Of a stretch of 64,000 nucleotides of DNA, positions 36,417 to 45,506 are shown in pieces. Every line of letters starts with the position of its first letter. Positions within the stretch are counted from its first letter, which is position 1. Origin of the DNA: CALHRB01 sp964473465 (GTDB lineage: Bacteria > Bacteroidota > Ignavibacteria > Kapaibacteriales > UBA2268); assembly GCA_964473465.1 (NCBI GenBank), contig CAYYPE010000002.1, positions 248,001 to 312,000 on the forward strand, in the 5' to 3' direction. The notes beneath the pieces were generated by a model, which was not told the DNA's origin, made no database searches, and was given only the letters and a program-made list of their open reading frames with translations. The translations under genes were made by a program, and so were the position numbers.

Positions 36417-36941
36417 TTAATGAATAGTTTTTAAATTTGTTTTTCTCGTTTTTTTGAAAAAATAAATTGTTGCAGCCAATATATAAAAAGGCAGCTCTAT
36501 CAATATTGTTTGGAATGTAAATCTTAGCATCTCTTTTGGATTTCCCCAGCCCGGCGAGTATTCTGTTACCGTTGGAAAGAGATTGTAAATTAGATAGTTT
36601 TGATTTATCAGGGGCCAAAAAAAAGCTACTCCCATTCCGTTCGATGGATTAGTATCCATCATCGCATCAAGCAGGAGATGACTCAAACCACCTACCAGAA
36701 TTCCCGTAAAGACATATTTCTTTATCTCCTTTTTAGTTAAGAAGTATCCTGCTAAACCAATAATGAATACAAAGAAAATATTGTGTGTAACAACACGATG
36801 AATCTCGTTAAACCAAGGAAAAGGAAGAAAAATAAAATCAAAATCAACGACCAGAGCCGCTATAACTGCTGCAGCTACAGTAACCTTCGATGCTTTTGCA
36901 GTTAAAATAAATGATAGTGATATATGACCAATTGGTGTCAT
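36417..36941 (-). CDS. DUF457/YdjM-like membrane-bound metal-dependent hydrolase
   Basis: This 174-residue protein has about four membrane helices and a histidine/aspartate pattern typical of the family: MTPIGHISLSF at the start, VVDFDFIF, RVVTHNIFF and GGLSHLLLDAMMD. The family is annotated as membrane-bound metal-dependent hydrolases of unknown substrate; the motifs resemble phosphatidic-acid-phosphatase-like metal sites. Its ATG overlaps the stop of the methyltransferase gene by one base (TAATG), so it is translationally coupled. Confidence 0.82.
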   Translation of the reverse strand: MTPIGHISLSFILTAKASKVTVAAAVIAALVVDFDFIFLPFPWFNEIHRVVTHNIFFVFIIGLAGYFLTKKEIKKYVFTGILVGGLSHLLLDAMMDTNPSNGMGVAFFWPLINQNYLIYNLFPTVTEYSPGWGNPKEMLRFTFQTILIELPFYILAATIYFFKKTRKTNLKTIH

Positions 36942-37624
36942 TACTTTATTTTTTCAATTACCCTGTTAATAAAATCCTGCAAGGACTCTTCGCTAACCTT
37001 GACAAACATTAATTCCCAACCGTAAAAGTATCCCTTTTGTAAGGTAAATTCTTTTTTCAGGACTTTTGCAATAAACTGCAGTTCACTATTTGTTAAATGT
37101 GAAACGTTATAATCATCAAGCGAAAAATTATCTGACAGCCAAGTCCAATCATCGGGCCACTCTCTCATATTAACCAAATCAAAGCCGTTACGATTCATCA
37201 AAGATATAAAACTACCACGTGTAAATTGCTGAATATGTCCGCCGCCATCAGGATGAATAAGTCTGTAAAGCTTATCTGTAATATTTGTTGAATCCGGTAT
37301 TCCAATGTGAGTAAGCCCGCCCATCTTTAATATATGATTGATAGAATATGCCAATTCTTCAGGCTCTTTCACATGCTCGAATATGTTATCGGCTACGACC
37401 AGATCATATTTATTTTTAAGTTCTGATTTGTTATAAAGCTTTGTAACATCTTCCTGAAAAAAATTGAAATTATTTAACTGATGATTTGGAGGGAAAAATA
37501 AATCATATCCATCTATAACGCAATTTTCCGGCAATTTGTGATACCATTCCGAGCCTTTGGCTCCGCAGCCAAGGTCTGCTATATGCCACCCTTCCTGAAC
37601 AATTTCCTCGAAAAATAATTCCAT
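36941..37624 (-). CDS. Class I SAM-dependent methyltransferase
   Basis: This 227-residue protein has motif I HIADLGCGAKGSEW, an acidic residue at the end of strand 2 (DGYDLF), and the post-motif VVADNIFEHVKEPEE with the HV pattern of the Methyltransf_11/23 group. Such proteins often act in glycan or small-molecule methylation, and the nearby rmlA and lipoprotein genes are compatible with that. The substrate is unknown. It is the first gene of the run down to rodA. Confidence 0.85.
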   Translation of the reverse strand: MELFFEEIVQEGWHIADLGCGAKGSEWYHKLPENCVIDGYDLFFPPNHQLNNFNFFQEDVTKLYNKSELKNKYDLVVADNIFEHVKEPEELAYSINHILKMGGLTHIGIPDSTNITDKLYRLIHPDGGGHIQQFTRGSFISLMNRNGFDLVNMREWPDDWTWLSDNFSLDDYNVSHLTNSELQFIAKVLKKEFTLQKGYFYGWELMFVKVSEESLQDFINRVIEKIK

Positions 37625-37688
37625 GCTTTATTTATTCATTTAAAACTTTTGCAAAAACTTTTTTATCAAAAAATTATTTTGATTTTTT

Positions 37689-39047
37689 TCATACTTTATC
37701 AGAAATCTTCTTTTCAATTTTTTCCAGATATGTCTCAATGCTATTAATCAAAGTTTGTTTTTGAACTTCCTTTTCGATGTTTATAGTTTCATAATTTTTT
37801 AAGTTTTCCTGCTGCAAACTGATTATTTCATCTTTTGAAATAAGTAAATCCTGAAGCTCGCTGATTTTTTCGTTTAGAGAATCCTTCTGGGCTATCAAAC
37901 TTGTTTTTTCCTTTAGTGCCGAGAATAATTTGTTCTCCAGATTTAGTTTATCATTGTTCAGTAGTTTCAATTGACTTTCTTTTTCTGATATCTTCGATTG
38001 TAACTGGACTATTTCGTTTTGCATCCGATGAAAATCAATTTGATACTGTTTGAACTCAATTAATTTTTTTTCAACTTCTGTCTTTTCCGCTTCAATCTGT
38101 TTAATTTTTTCTTCATAATCATTTATTTTATCTCTGTCTTCCGTCAAAGATTTTATTTTTTTATTTAAATCCTCAATTTCTTCATCTTTTTTTGTTATAA
38201 CCTGATTTAATTCATCAATTTTATTATTGAGTTCTTCTATTTCTATTATTTTAAGTTCAAGCTCTGAGATATTTTGTTTAAGAGCATTTTCGGCTAAAAC
38301 TTTTTCTTCGAATTTAATTTTTAGATCAGCAAGTTCTATTTCTGCTGAGGTCAGACTATCCTTCAGCTCATTTAATCTTGAATCCTTAACAAAAATATCG
38401 CTTCGTAGCTGTTCTTCAATATTCTTATATGATTCGATTTCTTCAGTCAAACGAGTTATTTCTATTTCATAATTTTCGTTTATATGTTTTAATTCTTCCT
38501 TAGCTTTTTCGAGCTCTTCTTCTGTGGCTAAATTTGCCGAGTTAAGCTCATCAATTCTTGCGGAAAATTCCTGAAATCGGTATTCGTTGTTCTTGTATTC
38601 TGCAATAAGGTTATTTAGTTCAATGATTTCCTGATTCAGATTGTTTATGGTATGATTTTTTTCGATTATGTCTTGTTGGGCTATCTTCAATTCTTCCCGA
38701 AGTTTTTCGGAATCGTCCGATTGAATTTTCTGGTTAAGCTCCGCAACAAGTTTTTCAAGTTCAGAGTTCTTTTCGGTTAAATTATTTATTACTTTCTGCA
38801 ACTCTTCGACTTTGAAAGAATAGTAAGATTCTTTCTCCTGTTGAATATTTTCACTTTCGAAGTCAAAAAAATAATTATTCGATTCTTTCGGAATTTTTCT
38901 TAGTTTATCATTTTCTTCTCTTAAGTCTCTGATTAGCTCTGCAGACATATTAATAAAATGCCATAAATTATTAACCGCAGTCTGTATTGACTGACTGGGT
39001 TTTAATTCCTGCTCTTCAAGATTATCAAACATTCTGTGATTTTCCAT
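37689..39047 (-). CDS. Long coiled-coil protein, possible ZapA/ZapB-type division partner
   Basis: This 452-residue protein is not of a named family. Almost the whole length after residue 60 is continuous heptad repeats rich in Glu, Lys, Leu and Asn. The N-terminus has a non-coil helix, IQTAVNNLWHFINMSAELIRDLREEND. No signal peptide or membrane segment is seen, so it is cytosolic. It starts about 40 bases after pheT on the same strand. In relatives, a coiled-coil gene often sits between pheT and zapA; by that context it may act in division, but this is inference. Confidence 0.7.
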   Translation of the reverse strand: MENHRMFDNLEEQELKPSQSIQTAVNNLWHFINMSAELIRDLREENDKLRKIPKESNNYFFDFESENIQQEKESYYSFKVEELQKVINNLTEKNSELEKLVAELNQKIQSDDSEKLREELKIAQQDIIEKNHTINNLNQEIIELNNLIAEYKNNEYRFQEFSARIDELNSANLATEEELEKAKEELKHINENYEIEITRLTEEIESYKNIEEQLRSDIFVKDSRLNELKDSLTSAEIELADLKIKFEEKVLAENALKQNISELELKIIEIEELNNKIDELNQVITKKDEEIEDLNKKIKSLTEDRDKINDYEEKIKQIEAEKTEVEKKLIEFKQYQIDFHRMQNEIVQLQSKISEKESQLKLLNNDKLNLENKLFSALKEKTSLIAQKDSLNEKISELQDLLISKDEIISLQQENLKNYETINIEKEVQKQTLINSIETYLEKIEKKISDKV

Positions 39048-39088
39048 TTATGTTAATTATTTTCTTCTAACAAATTGTCAATAATAAA

Positions 39089-41524
39089 TCAGAAACTTCT
39101 TAGTTTAGCACCAAATTTTTTTTCAACTTTTCTAATAATATCTTCTATGACGGCTGTAATTTCATTTTCTTCAAGAGTGTGGTCTTCCGAATTAAATACC
39201 ATCGAAAAGGCAATGCTTTTCTTTCCATCAGCAATATTTTTTCCTTTATATAGATCAAAAATTTCAACATTTTTCAGCAGTTTACCTCCATTTTTCACTA
39301 TCTCATCATACAATTCTTTTGCCGGTAAATTTTCTTCCACGATAAAGGCAAGGTCACGAAGAACAGGCGGGTATGGGGATACCTTCTGATACTTATTTTC
39401 TGCAAGCTCTGTTTTTCTTAACTCTGTCAGGTTTAATCTCAAAATGAAAACAGGATATCTTATATCATATTTTTGCTGAAATTCTTTACCGATTTCTCCA
39501 ATCTCTCCAATCCCTTTTCCGTTAATGAATATTTCAAGATGATTTGCATTGAACATCTTGCCTTTTTCTTCTGATTGCTTTAGTGTCAATTGATTCACTC
39601 CAAAGAAATCCTTTAAATCGGTAAATAGCCCTTTTATATCATAAAAATCAACCAATCTTGGTTTTTCATCCCATCGTGTAGGGGTAACCTCCCCAGACAT
39701 TGCAATCACAAGCTCTTCAATTTCTTTTACATTGGGGATAAATTCATCTTCATTCTCTGTTCTATGAAAAGATTTGCCGACTTCAAAAAATCGAATGTTA
39801 TATGATCCGAGTGCATTATTTCTTCCGATGGTTTTGAGAAAAGAAGGAATAAGCGAAGTCCTCATCATAGACAATTGTTCGCCTAACGGGTTTGAAATTT
39901 TGAATGGGGTCTCTCCTGTTATCTCGGCTGATTCGGGGTCAACTATGTTTTGTGTAACAATCTCATTAAATCCCGAATAAGTCAGGAAGTTCTTAATCCT
40001 TGCCCTATATGAATTTACCTGCAGTTTATCCGTAACTCCTTTGCCAGAAAAATCAATATTGCTCGTAAAATCTGGTGCTAAATTGTCGTAATTATATAAT
40101 CTTGCAATCTCTTCGATTAAATCAATTTCGAGAGAAATATCAACACGGTAATTTGGAATTTCAACCTTAATTTGACCCTCTTCCTCGGAAATAATCCCGA
40201 ATCCAAGTGCTTTAATTATTGATTGAATCGTTTGATTTGATAAATCTAAACCGATTATGTCTCTTGCTCTTTGATATCTGAGATTTATTATTGGTTTAGC
40301 CTTTTTAACAGGATAAACATCAATCACATCGCCCTGTGGGGTGCCACCGCAAATTTCTGATATTAGTTGTGTGGCTTTGTTAGAAGCATAAATAATATTA
40401 TCAATATCAACACCCCTTTCGAAACGATACGAGGATTCGCTCTGTATCGAAAGTTTTTTTGAAGTCCTTCGAATGGAAGAGGGATTAAAATATGCCGATT
40501 CAATCAAAACATTTTTGGTATTTTCATTTATTTCGCTATTTAGTCCGCCCATAACACCGCCTATAGCCACCGACCTTTCTCCATCGCAAATCATCAAGAT
40601 TTCTCCATCCAGTTCCCTCTCAATTTTATCAAGCGTTGTAAATTTCTCTCCTTCGCCGGCAGCTTTTACAACTATTTTATTACCCTTCAATAAATCAAGA
40701 TCGAAAGCATGCAAAGGTTGCCCGCATTCAAGAAGAACATAATTTGTTATATCAACAACATTGTTTATTGATCTCTGTCCTAACATTGTCAGTCTGTTTT
40801 TTAACCATGCAGGGGATTCTCCTATAGTTACATTTCGGATTACCCTCGCAGTATATCTCGGGCAGTTCTTAATATCTATGACTTCGATGCTGACAGAGTC
40901 CTGAGTTTTGGGCAGTCCATCTTTAAAATTTATTTCAGGATATTTTATTTTGATTTCTCTTCCAGAATTATAAGATATATAAGCTGCTATCTCCCTTGCA
41001 ATTCCTATATGGCTAAGGCAATCAGATCGGTTTGGAGTTATTCCGAGTTCGAAAATTATATCATTCATTCCCAGATAATCAGCAAGGCTTATTCCTTCCT
41101 TAACACTTTCGGGTAGCACCCATATACCACTCTTTTCATCGCTAACACCTAATTCATATTCAGAACATATCATTCCCTCGGATACAACATTTCTAACAGG
41201 TCTTGTTTCGAGCTTCAAACCATTAACGGGAACAATTGCACCCGGCAAACCTAAAATTACTTTTTGACCTGCCTCTACGTTTTGAGCACCGCATACTATT
41301 GTTCTTACTTCTTCATTTATTCTAACCTTACATACTGATAGCTTGTCTGCATTTGGATGCTTCTCTTTCTCAAGGACTTTTGCAGTAAAAAATCCTTGAT
41401 ATTTTTCACTATAGTTTTCAATAGCATCTATCTCCAGACCAAGCATAGTCAGAATGTCGGCTAACTCAGTTATGCTAAAATCAAAATCTACTAATTCTTT
41501 CAGCCAATTATACGAAACGAGCAT
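39089..41524 (-). CDS. pheT: Phenylalanine--tRNA ligase beta subunit
   Basis: This is the large subunit of the alpha2-beta2 enzyme that charges tRNA-Phe. In 811 residues the N-terminal tRNA-binding OB fold (about 40-150), the B3/B4 editing domain (about 200-370), the B5 domain (about 400-470, INLRYQRARDIIGLDL), the catalytic-like core, and the C-terminal FDX-ACB anticodon domain (SPYPPVLRDLAFIV, then ILRKVEKKFGAKLRSF) are all present. pheS is not in the window. Confidence 0.97.
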   Translation of the reverse strand: MLVSYNWLKELVDFDFSITELADILTMLGLEIDAIENYSEKYQGFFTAKVLEKEKHPNADKLSVCKVRINEEVRTIVCGAQNVEAGQKVILGLPGAIVPVNGLKLETRPVRNVVSEGMICSEYELGVSDEKSGIWVLPESVKEGISLADYLGMNDIIFELGITPNRSDCLSHIGIAREIAAYISYNSGREIKIKYPEINFKDGLPKTQDSVSIEVIDIKNCPRYTARVIRNVTIGESPAWLKNRLTMLGQRSINNVVDITNYVLLECGQPLHAFDLDLLKGNKIVVKAAGEGEKFTTLDKIERELDGEILMICDGERSVAIGGVMGGLNSEINENTKNVLIESAYFNPSSIRRTSKKLSIQSESSYRFERGVDIDNIIYASNKATQLISEICGGTPQGDVIDVYPVKKAKPIINLRYQRARDIIGLDLSNQTIQSIIKALGFGIISEEEGQIKVEIPNYRVDISLEIDLIEEIARLYNYDNLAPDFTSNIDFSGKGVTDKLQVNSYRARIKNFLTYSGFNEIVTQNIVDPESAEITGETPFKISNPLGEQLSMMRTSLIPSFLKTIGRNNALGSYNIRFFEVGKSFHRTENEDEFIPNVKEIEELVIAMSGEVTPTRWDEKPRLVDFYDIKGLFTDLKDFFGVNQLTLKQSEEKGKMFNANHLEIFINGKGIGEIGEIGKEFQQKYDIRYPVFILRLNLTELRKTELAENKYQKVSPYPPVLRDLAFIVEENLPAKELYDEIVKNGGKLLKNVEIFDLYKGKNIADGKKSIAFSMVFNSEDHTLEENEITAVIEDIIRKVEKKFGAKLRSF

Positions 41525-41694
41525 AAAAAATAATTATAAGTATTTAAAAGAATTGCAAATTAGTGAATTTACATGAAATTTTTATTACCATTTTCCTCCA
41601 GAAAAAATCAAAAACAATATTTTTTGATAAAAATTGAGATGATTTTTTGTTAAAAGACCACAATCGAGGTATTGTTTGCTTTCTGATCAGATAA

Positions 41695-42780
41695 TTATTT
41701 GATTAAGCCATCACAGATTGTTTTTAAAGCCTCGAATATTTTATTTGCGGGTATCTCTGATATTGATTTTCCTTCAGTTTCTATTGAAATATATTTTGTT
41801 TTGTATGGGAACCATGGCATATCAGATGTTCTATTCTGTCCCTTATATAATGCTATGCAAGGCTTTTTGAACGCAGAAGCAAGATGGACGGCAGAAGTAT
41901 CGGGTGTTATTATAATATCACAGGCAGCCAAATGATTAGCATAGCTGTCAAAGTCTTTAAATAGTGGGGCTATCTGAACTTTGAAATCTCTGGAAATTTC
42001 AGTAATCTCTTCTGAATAATCAGTAGTATAGAAAAGAATCAATTCAACTTCCTTTAAAAATCTTTGGCAAAGCGATATTAAATCCCGCAAATTTTCTCTT
42101 CCAATAAATTTACTTCTATCAGATCCAGCTACATTCACAGCAACTAAAAGTTTTCCCGGTTGCCTGCCAAATTCTTCTGATGCTATTGCTAATTTTTCCT
42201 TGTTTACAGGATAAAAGGGAGCAAGATTTTCTTCAGTCGGATTAACCCCAAATGGGAGTAATATCATAGAGATACGTTCAATAATGTGATTTTTTCTCTT
42301 ATCAGGCAATGGGACTATATATGTATAAATATTTTTATTTTCTTTGTCAAAGCCAATAGAAGATTTTGCGTTTATTAGCTTAATAAATATGCTTGATGTG
42401 GTCGAAGCATTATCAAAAAGGTCAATGATCAAGTCGAATTGATTTTTTCTTAGATTTTTTATCATTCCTATTAATTTATTTAGTTCCTTCGAATAAATAT
42501 ATATTTTATCCACAAATTCCAAAATACATGAATGGGCTGGATAGTTTTTAGCACTTAAAATAATATCAATTTTTGTCGCGGGCAGTTTATTCCTTAAGAT
42601 CCTGATAATTGAGGAAGAAATTAACAAATCTCCGATTCTATCCTGCCGTAGAATCAAAATATTTAGATTTCCACTAAAAATAATTTTAGGACTGTTAATA
42701 GCTATGGGGTTCTTTCCGCTAAAGATTAGCTTATTAATTAATTTTTTAAATACTAACTCAATTCCTTTTAAGCCTGACAT
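41695..42780 (-). CDS. Glycosyltransferase family 9 (second copy)
   Basis: This heptosyltransferase-like GT-B enzyme has 361 residues. ILILRQDRIGDLLISSSIIR and IIITPDTSAVHLASAFKKPCIALY match the family signatures seen also in the gene at 26566, so the window holds two divergent paralogues. It is inserted between pheT and the divergent zapA. It probably adds a sugar to an envelope glycolipid. Its start codon is followed by a basic N-terminus without a signal peptide, as expected for a cytosolic-face enzyme. Confidence 0.88.
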   Translation of the reverse strand: MSGLKGIELVFKKLINKLIFSGKNPIAINSPKIIFSGNLNILILRQDRIGDLLISSSIIRILRNKLPATKIDIILSAKNYPAHSCILEFVDKIYIYSKELNKLIGMIKNLRKNQFDLIIDLFDNASTTSSIFIKLINAKSSIGFDKENKNIYTYIVPLPDKRKNHIIERISMILLPFGVNPTEENLAPFYPVNKEKLAIASEEFGRQPGKLLVAVNVAGSDRSKFIGRENLRDLISLCQRFLKEVELILFYTTDYSEEITEISRDFKVQIAPLFKDFDSYANHLAACDIIITPDTSAVHLASAFKKPCIALYKGQNRTSDMPWFPYKTKYISIETEGKSISEIPANKIFEALKTICDGLIK

Positions 42781-42868
42781 TGATTTCTAAGTTTAATAAA
42801 ATAAACAATAAATTAAAAGATAAAATAAAAAATAAATTATTCCTTTTGAAATTTCCTGAAAAAAAATT

Positions 42869-42899
42869 TTGCAATAAGTCAAATTAAAACGTAATTTTA
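42869..42899 (+). promoter_or_regulatory. Candidate Bacteroidota-type promoter for zapA
   Basis: TTG (42869-42871), 20 bases, then TAATTTTA (42892-42899), one mismatch from TAnnTTTG, about 53 bases before the GTG start. Confidence 0.42.
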
Positions 42900-42952
42900 T
42901 AGGTTAATTTTTTTTCATTTTAATAAATTAAACTAAAACTGACAACGAAAAG

Positions 42953-43255
42953 GTGGTAAAGACAATCAAATTTACAATAGGTGGTAAGGATTACTCTCTG
43001 AAGGGAGATAATGAGGTATTGCTTTATAGGGCAGCTAATGATGTAAATAACGTGTATTCAAAAATTCAGGAGAGTTATCCTGACGAATCTGTTTCGACAA
43101 TTTCGGTTCTGACGGCATTGAATATTGCTGAGAAAAGTATAAATGAAAAACAACAAATCGAAGTTGACGAAGACTACCTCGTTGAACAAATAAACAAAAT
43201 GACAGATTATTTGTCCAAAGTTATGAGATACGATAAATACTATGAAAACGAATAA
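42953..43255 (+). CDS. zapA: Cell division protein ZapA
   Basis: This 100-residue FtsZ-ring-stabilising protein has an N-terminal beta-hairpin domain (TIKFTIGGKDYSLKGD) followed by a helical coil (about 35-95) with the ALNIAEKSINEKQQ region; this is the standard ZapA size and layout. The start is GTG at 42953. The 6S-like RNA and rny follow on the same strand, an order kept across the phylum. Confidence 0.88.
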   Translation: MVKTIKFTIGGKDYSLKGDNEVLLYRAANDVNNVYSKIQESYPDESVSTISVLTALNIAEKSINEKQQIEVDEDYLVEQINKMTDYLSKVMRYDKYYENE

Positions 43256-43349
43256 ATTACATATCAGAATAGATTCAGATTCACATGCTTGTGCTTTTGG
43301 AACCGTATCTGTCGAAACAAGAAGTTCTTTGAAATATTACAAACTATAA

Positions 43350-43576
43350 GCCGCGAAGATTGTCGTTGTCAGTTCCATCGAGCGAAAGAACCGTTAGTTT
43401 AAAAAAATAGGGTGATAGGCTCTTACTATAAATTACAGGCCTCATTCATCTTCGGATGAAAATCCCGTTTGGGGTTCAGTGGACGTAAAATATAGTTAGG
43501 ATGTTACCCACTGTGTTGAGTTGGGTTCTTCACCGACTCACGATTACTGGCGATGATTCTTTGCGGCATTTTTTTT
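43350..43576 (+). ncRNA. ssrS: Probable 6S RNA between zapA and rny
   Basis: A 397-base gap without a coding frame holds a more GC-rich segment. Its ends pair: GCCGCGAAGA (43350-43359) with TCTTTGCGGC (43558-43567), extended by GTCG-type pairing further in. A T-run (43569-43576) follows as a terminator. Inside is a hairpin CATCTTCGGATG and a GGTTCAGTGGACG segment. A long closed rod of about 220 nt at this site fits 6S RNA, which binds housekeeping RNA polymerase in stationary phase. I cannot run a covariance model, so other structured RNAs remain possible. Confidence 0.7.
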
Positions 43577-43652
43577 AACTAAATACTAACAATTAATTTT
43601 TTCTTAATCTATTATATTATAAATGGTCAATTGATTAGAAAGGTAGGATAAT

Positions 43653-45227
43653 ATGAATGAGGCGTTAATAATAATACTGAGCTTGGCTGGTGCGATTGCA
43701 GGGTTCTTGATTGCTTATTTTATTTCGAATAAAGCTCTATCAGCTAAAATCGCTTTAAAAATCTCTCAGGCAGAACAAGAAGCTCAGAATATCAAAAAAG
43801 AAGCAGAATTAACTGCTAATAACATAAAAAAAGAAAAGTTGCTCGAAGTTAAAGAAGAATGGCATCGCAGAAAACAGGAATTTGAAAATGAAGCAAATCA
43901 AAAGAAACAAAAACTTCAAGCCGCAGAAAAACAACTTAAGCAACGGGAAGAAGCCATCGAAGAAAAACTGAATGTTATCTCGAGAAAAGAAAAACAACTT
44001 CAGGCTTACGACGAAGAAATCGCACGCAAAGAAGAGCAAATCAAGGATAAAATGGTAGAAGTTCATAGAATTATAGAAGAACAAATCAAAGTGCTCGAAC
44101 AACTTAGCGGGCTTTCAAGAGAAGAAGCAAAAAAGACTCTTATTGATAATTATGTCAATGAAGCTAAAGCCGAAGCAGCTGTTATCATTAAACAAATTAA
44201 AGATGAAGCTAAGATGAATGCCCAGAAAGAAGCAAGAAACATTATTATTGAAGCTATCCAGAGAACTGCTGCCGACCACAGTGTGGAAAGCACTGTTTCG
44301 GTTGTCAATCTTGACAGTGACGAAATGAAAGGCAGAATTATCGGGCGTGAGGGCAGAAACATCAGAGCTTTCGAAGCAGCCACCGGCATTGACTTAATTA
44401 TTGATGATACTCCCGAAGCTGTTGTCATTTCCGGATTTGACCCTTTCAGACGCGAAGTTGCCAAAGTAGCTCTCGAAAAACTTATGGTTGATGGCAGAAT
44501 TCACCCTGCAAGAATTGAGGAAATTGTTGAAAAAACAAAAAAAGAGCTCGAAGACGATATTATCAGAATCGGCGAAAACACTGTCCTTGAGCTTGGTTTG
44601 CACAATATGCACCCCGAGCTAACCCGTCTTATTGGAAAAATGAAATACAGGTCAAGCTACGGTCAAAACCTACTTAATCATTCTATTGAAGTGGCTCAGC
44701 TCTGTGGTATTATGGCGATTGAACTTGAACTCGACCCAAAAATTGCCAAAAGAGCCGGTTTACTTCACGATATTGGTAAATGTGTTGAACAAAACACCGA
44801 AGGTCCTCATGCTTTGGTAGGTCTCGAGATAGCAAAAAAATATAAGGAAAGCCCAATTATTGCCAATGCAATAGGTGCTCACCACGAAGATATTGAGATG
44901 GAATCCCCCTATGCTGTTATTGTTCAGGCAGCCGATTCCATCAGCGGTGCAAGACCCGGTGCAAGAAGGGAATCGCTTGAAAATTACGTTAAACGACTTG
45001 AAAAACTCGAAACACTTGCTCAGAGCTTCGATGGTGTGATTAAAACATTTGCCATTCAGGCAGGCAGAGAAGTCAGGGTTATTGTCGAACCCGAAAAAAT
45101 TGACGACATAACTGCCGATAATCTTGCAAACAATATCGCTCAAAGAATCGAACAGGAAATGGAATATCCCGGACAGATTAAAGTTATTGTTATCAGAGAA
45201 AGGCGCAGCGTTTCTCTTGCTAAATAA
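43653..45227 (+). CDS. rny: Ribonuclease Y
   Basis: This membrane-anchored endoribonuclease starts mRNA decay. In 524 residues there is an N-terminal membrane helix (about 3-24), a long coiled coil (about 28-180), a KH domain with MKGRIIGREGRNIRAFEAATG, and an HD domain with RAGLLHDIGKC and the later HHEDIEMES. Length and order match the family exactly. A strong terminator follows. Confidence 0.97.
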   Translation: MNEALIIILSLAGAIAGFLIAYFISNKALSAKIALKISQAEQEAQNIKKEAELTANNIKKEKLLEVKEEWHRRKQEFENEANQKKQKLQAAEKQLKQREEAIEEKLNVISRKEKQLQAYDEEIARKEEQIKDKMVEVHRIIEEQIKVLEQLSGLSREEAKKTLIDNYVNEAKAEAAVIIKQIKDEAKMNAQKEARNIIIEAIQRTAADHSVESTVSVVNLDSDEMKGRIIGREGRNIRAFEAATGIDLIIDDTPEAVVISGFDPFRREVAKVALEKLMVDGRIHPARIEEIVEKTKKELEDDIIRIGENTVLELGLHNMHPELTRLIGKMKYRSSYGQNLLNHSIEVAQLCGIMAIELELDPKIAKRAGLLHDIGKCVEQNTEGPHALVGLEIAKKYKESPIIANAIGAHHEDIEMESPYAVIVQAADSISGARPGARRESLENYVKRLEKLETLAQSFDGVIKTFAIQAGREVRVIVEPEKIDDITADNLANNIAQRIEQEMEYPGQIKVIVIRERRSVSLAK

Positions 45228-45249
45228 AAACTTCCAAAATATCATTTTC

Positions 45250-45279
45250 AGGGGCAATTCTTAATTGCCCCTTCTTTTT
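45250..45279 (+). terminator. Intrinsic terminator after rny
   Basis: AGGGGCAATT (45250-45259) pairs with AATTGCCCCT (45263-45272), followed by TCTTTTTT. Confidence 0.93.
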
Positions 45280-45506
45280 TAAATTTTCACAAAGCGTCCC
45301 ACCCAACCGCCAACACGGACAAAATATAGCCCCGCCAGCAAGATCGAAACATCAACCCTTAGTAGGTCGGACATTCCTGTCTGACCAATTTTCACAGACG
45401 GGAACGTCTGTGCTACTACTGATAAAAGACACTCCCCAAGCAGGTTGTAGATTTTGATTATAGACTCCCACTTTCGTGGGAATGAGAAAGGGCAGTAATC
45501 TGTCAT
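45279..45506 (-). pseudogene. Orphan T9SS sorting-domain fragment carrying palindromic repeats
   Basis: The minus-strand frame reads IIKIYNLLGECLLS, then a segment encoded by a two-hairpin repeat (AQTFPSVKIGQTGMSDL), then LRVDVSILLAGLYFVRVG and RFVKI with a stop. The two flanking parts match the end of type A sorting domains as seen in the cargo at 54209. No passenger, signal peptide or credible start exists: the only in-frame ATG lies in another repeat (FPRKWES). It is best read as a relic of a lost cargo gene. It fills most of the 449-base gap between rny and the DUF2723 gene. Confidence 0.55.
45360..45418. repeat. Two-hairpin palindromic (REP/BIME-like) element
   Basis: Outer arms TAGTAG (45360-45365) and CTACTA (45413-45418) enclose hairpin 1 (GGTCGGACA / TGTCTGACC, 45365-45386, loop TTCC) and hairpin 2 (CACAGACG / CGTCTGTG, 45393-45412, loop GGAA). 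The two hairpins are roughly reverse complements of each other, so the whole is an imperfect palindrome. Confidence 0.8.

Noticed and set aside
43653..45227. Long minus-strand frames inside rny and other conserved genes
   Set aside because: They are antisense shadows of well-conserved coding sequence with implausible composition (Phe-runs) and no domains.
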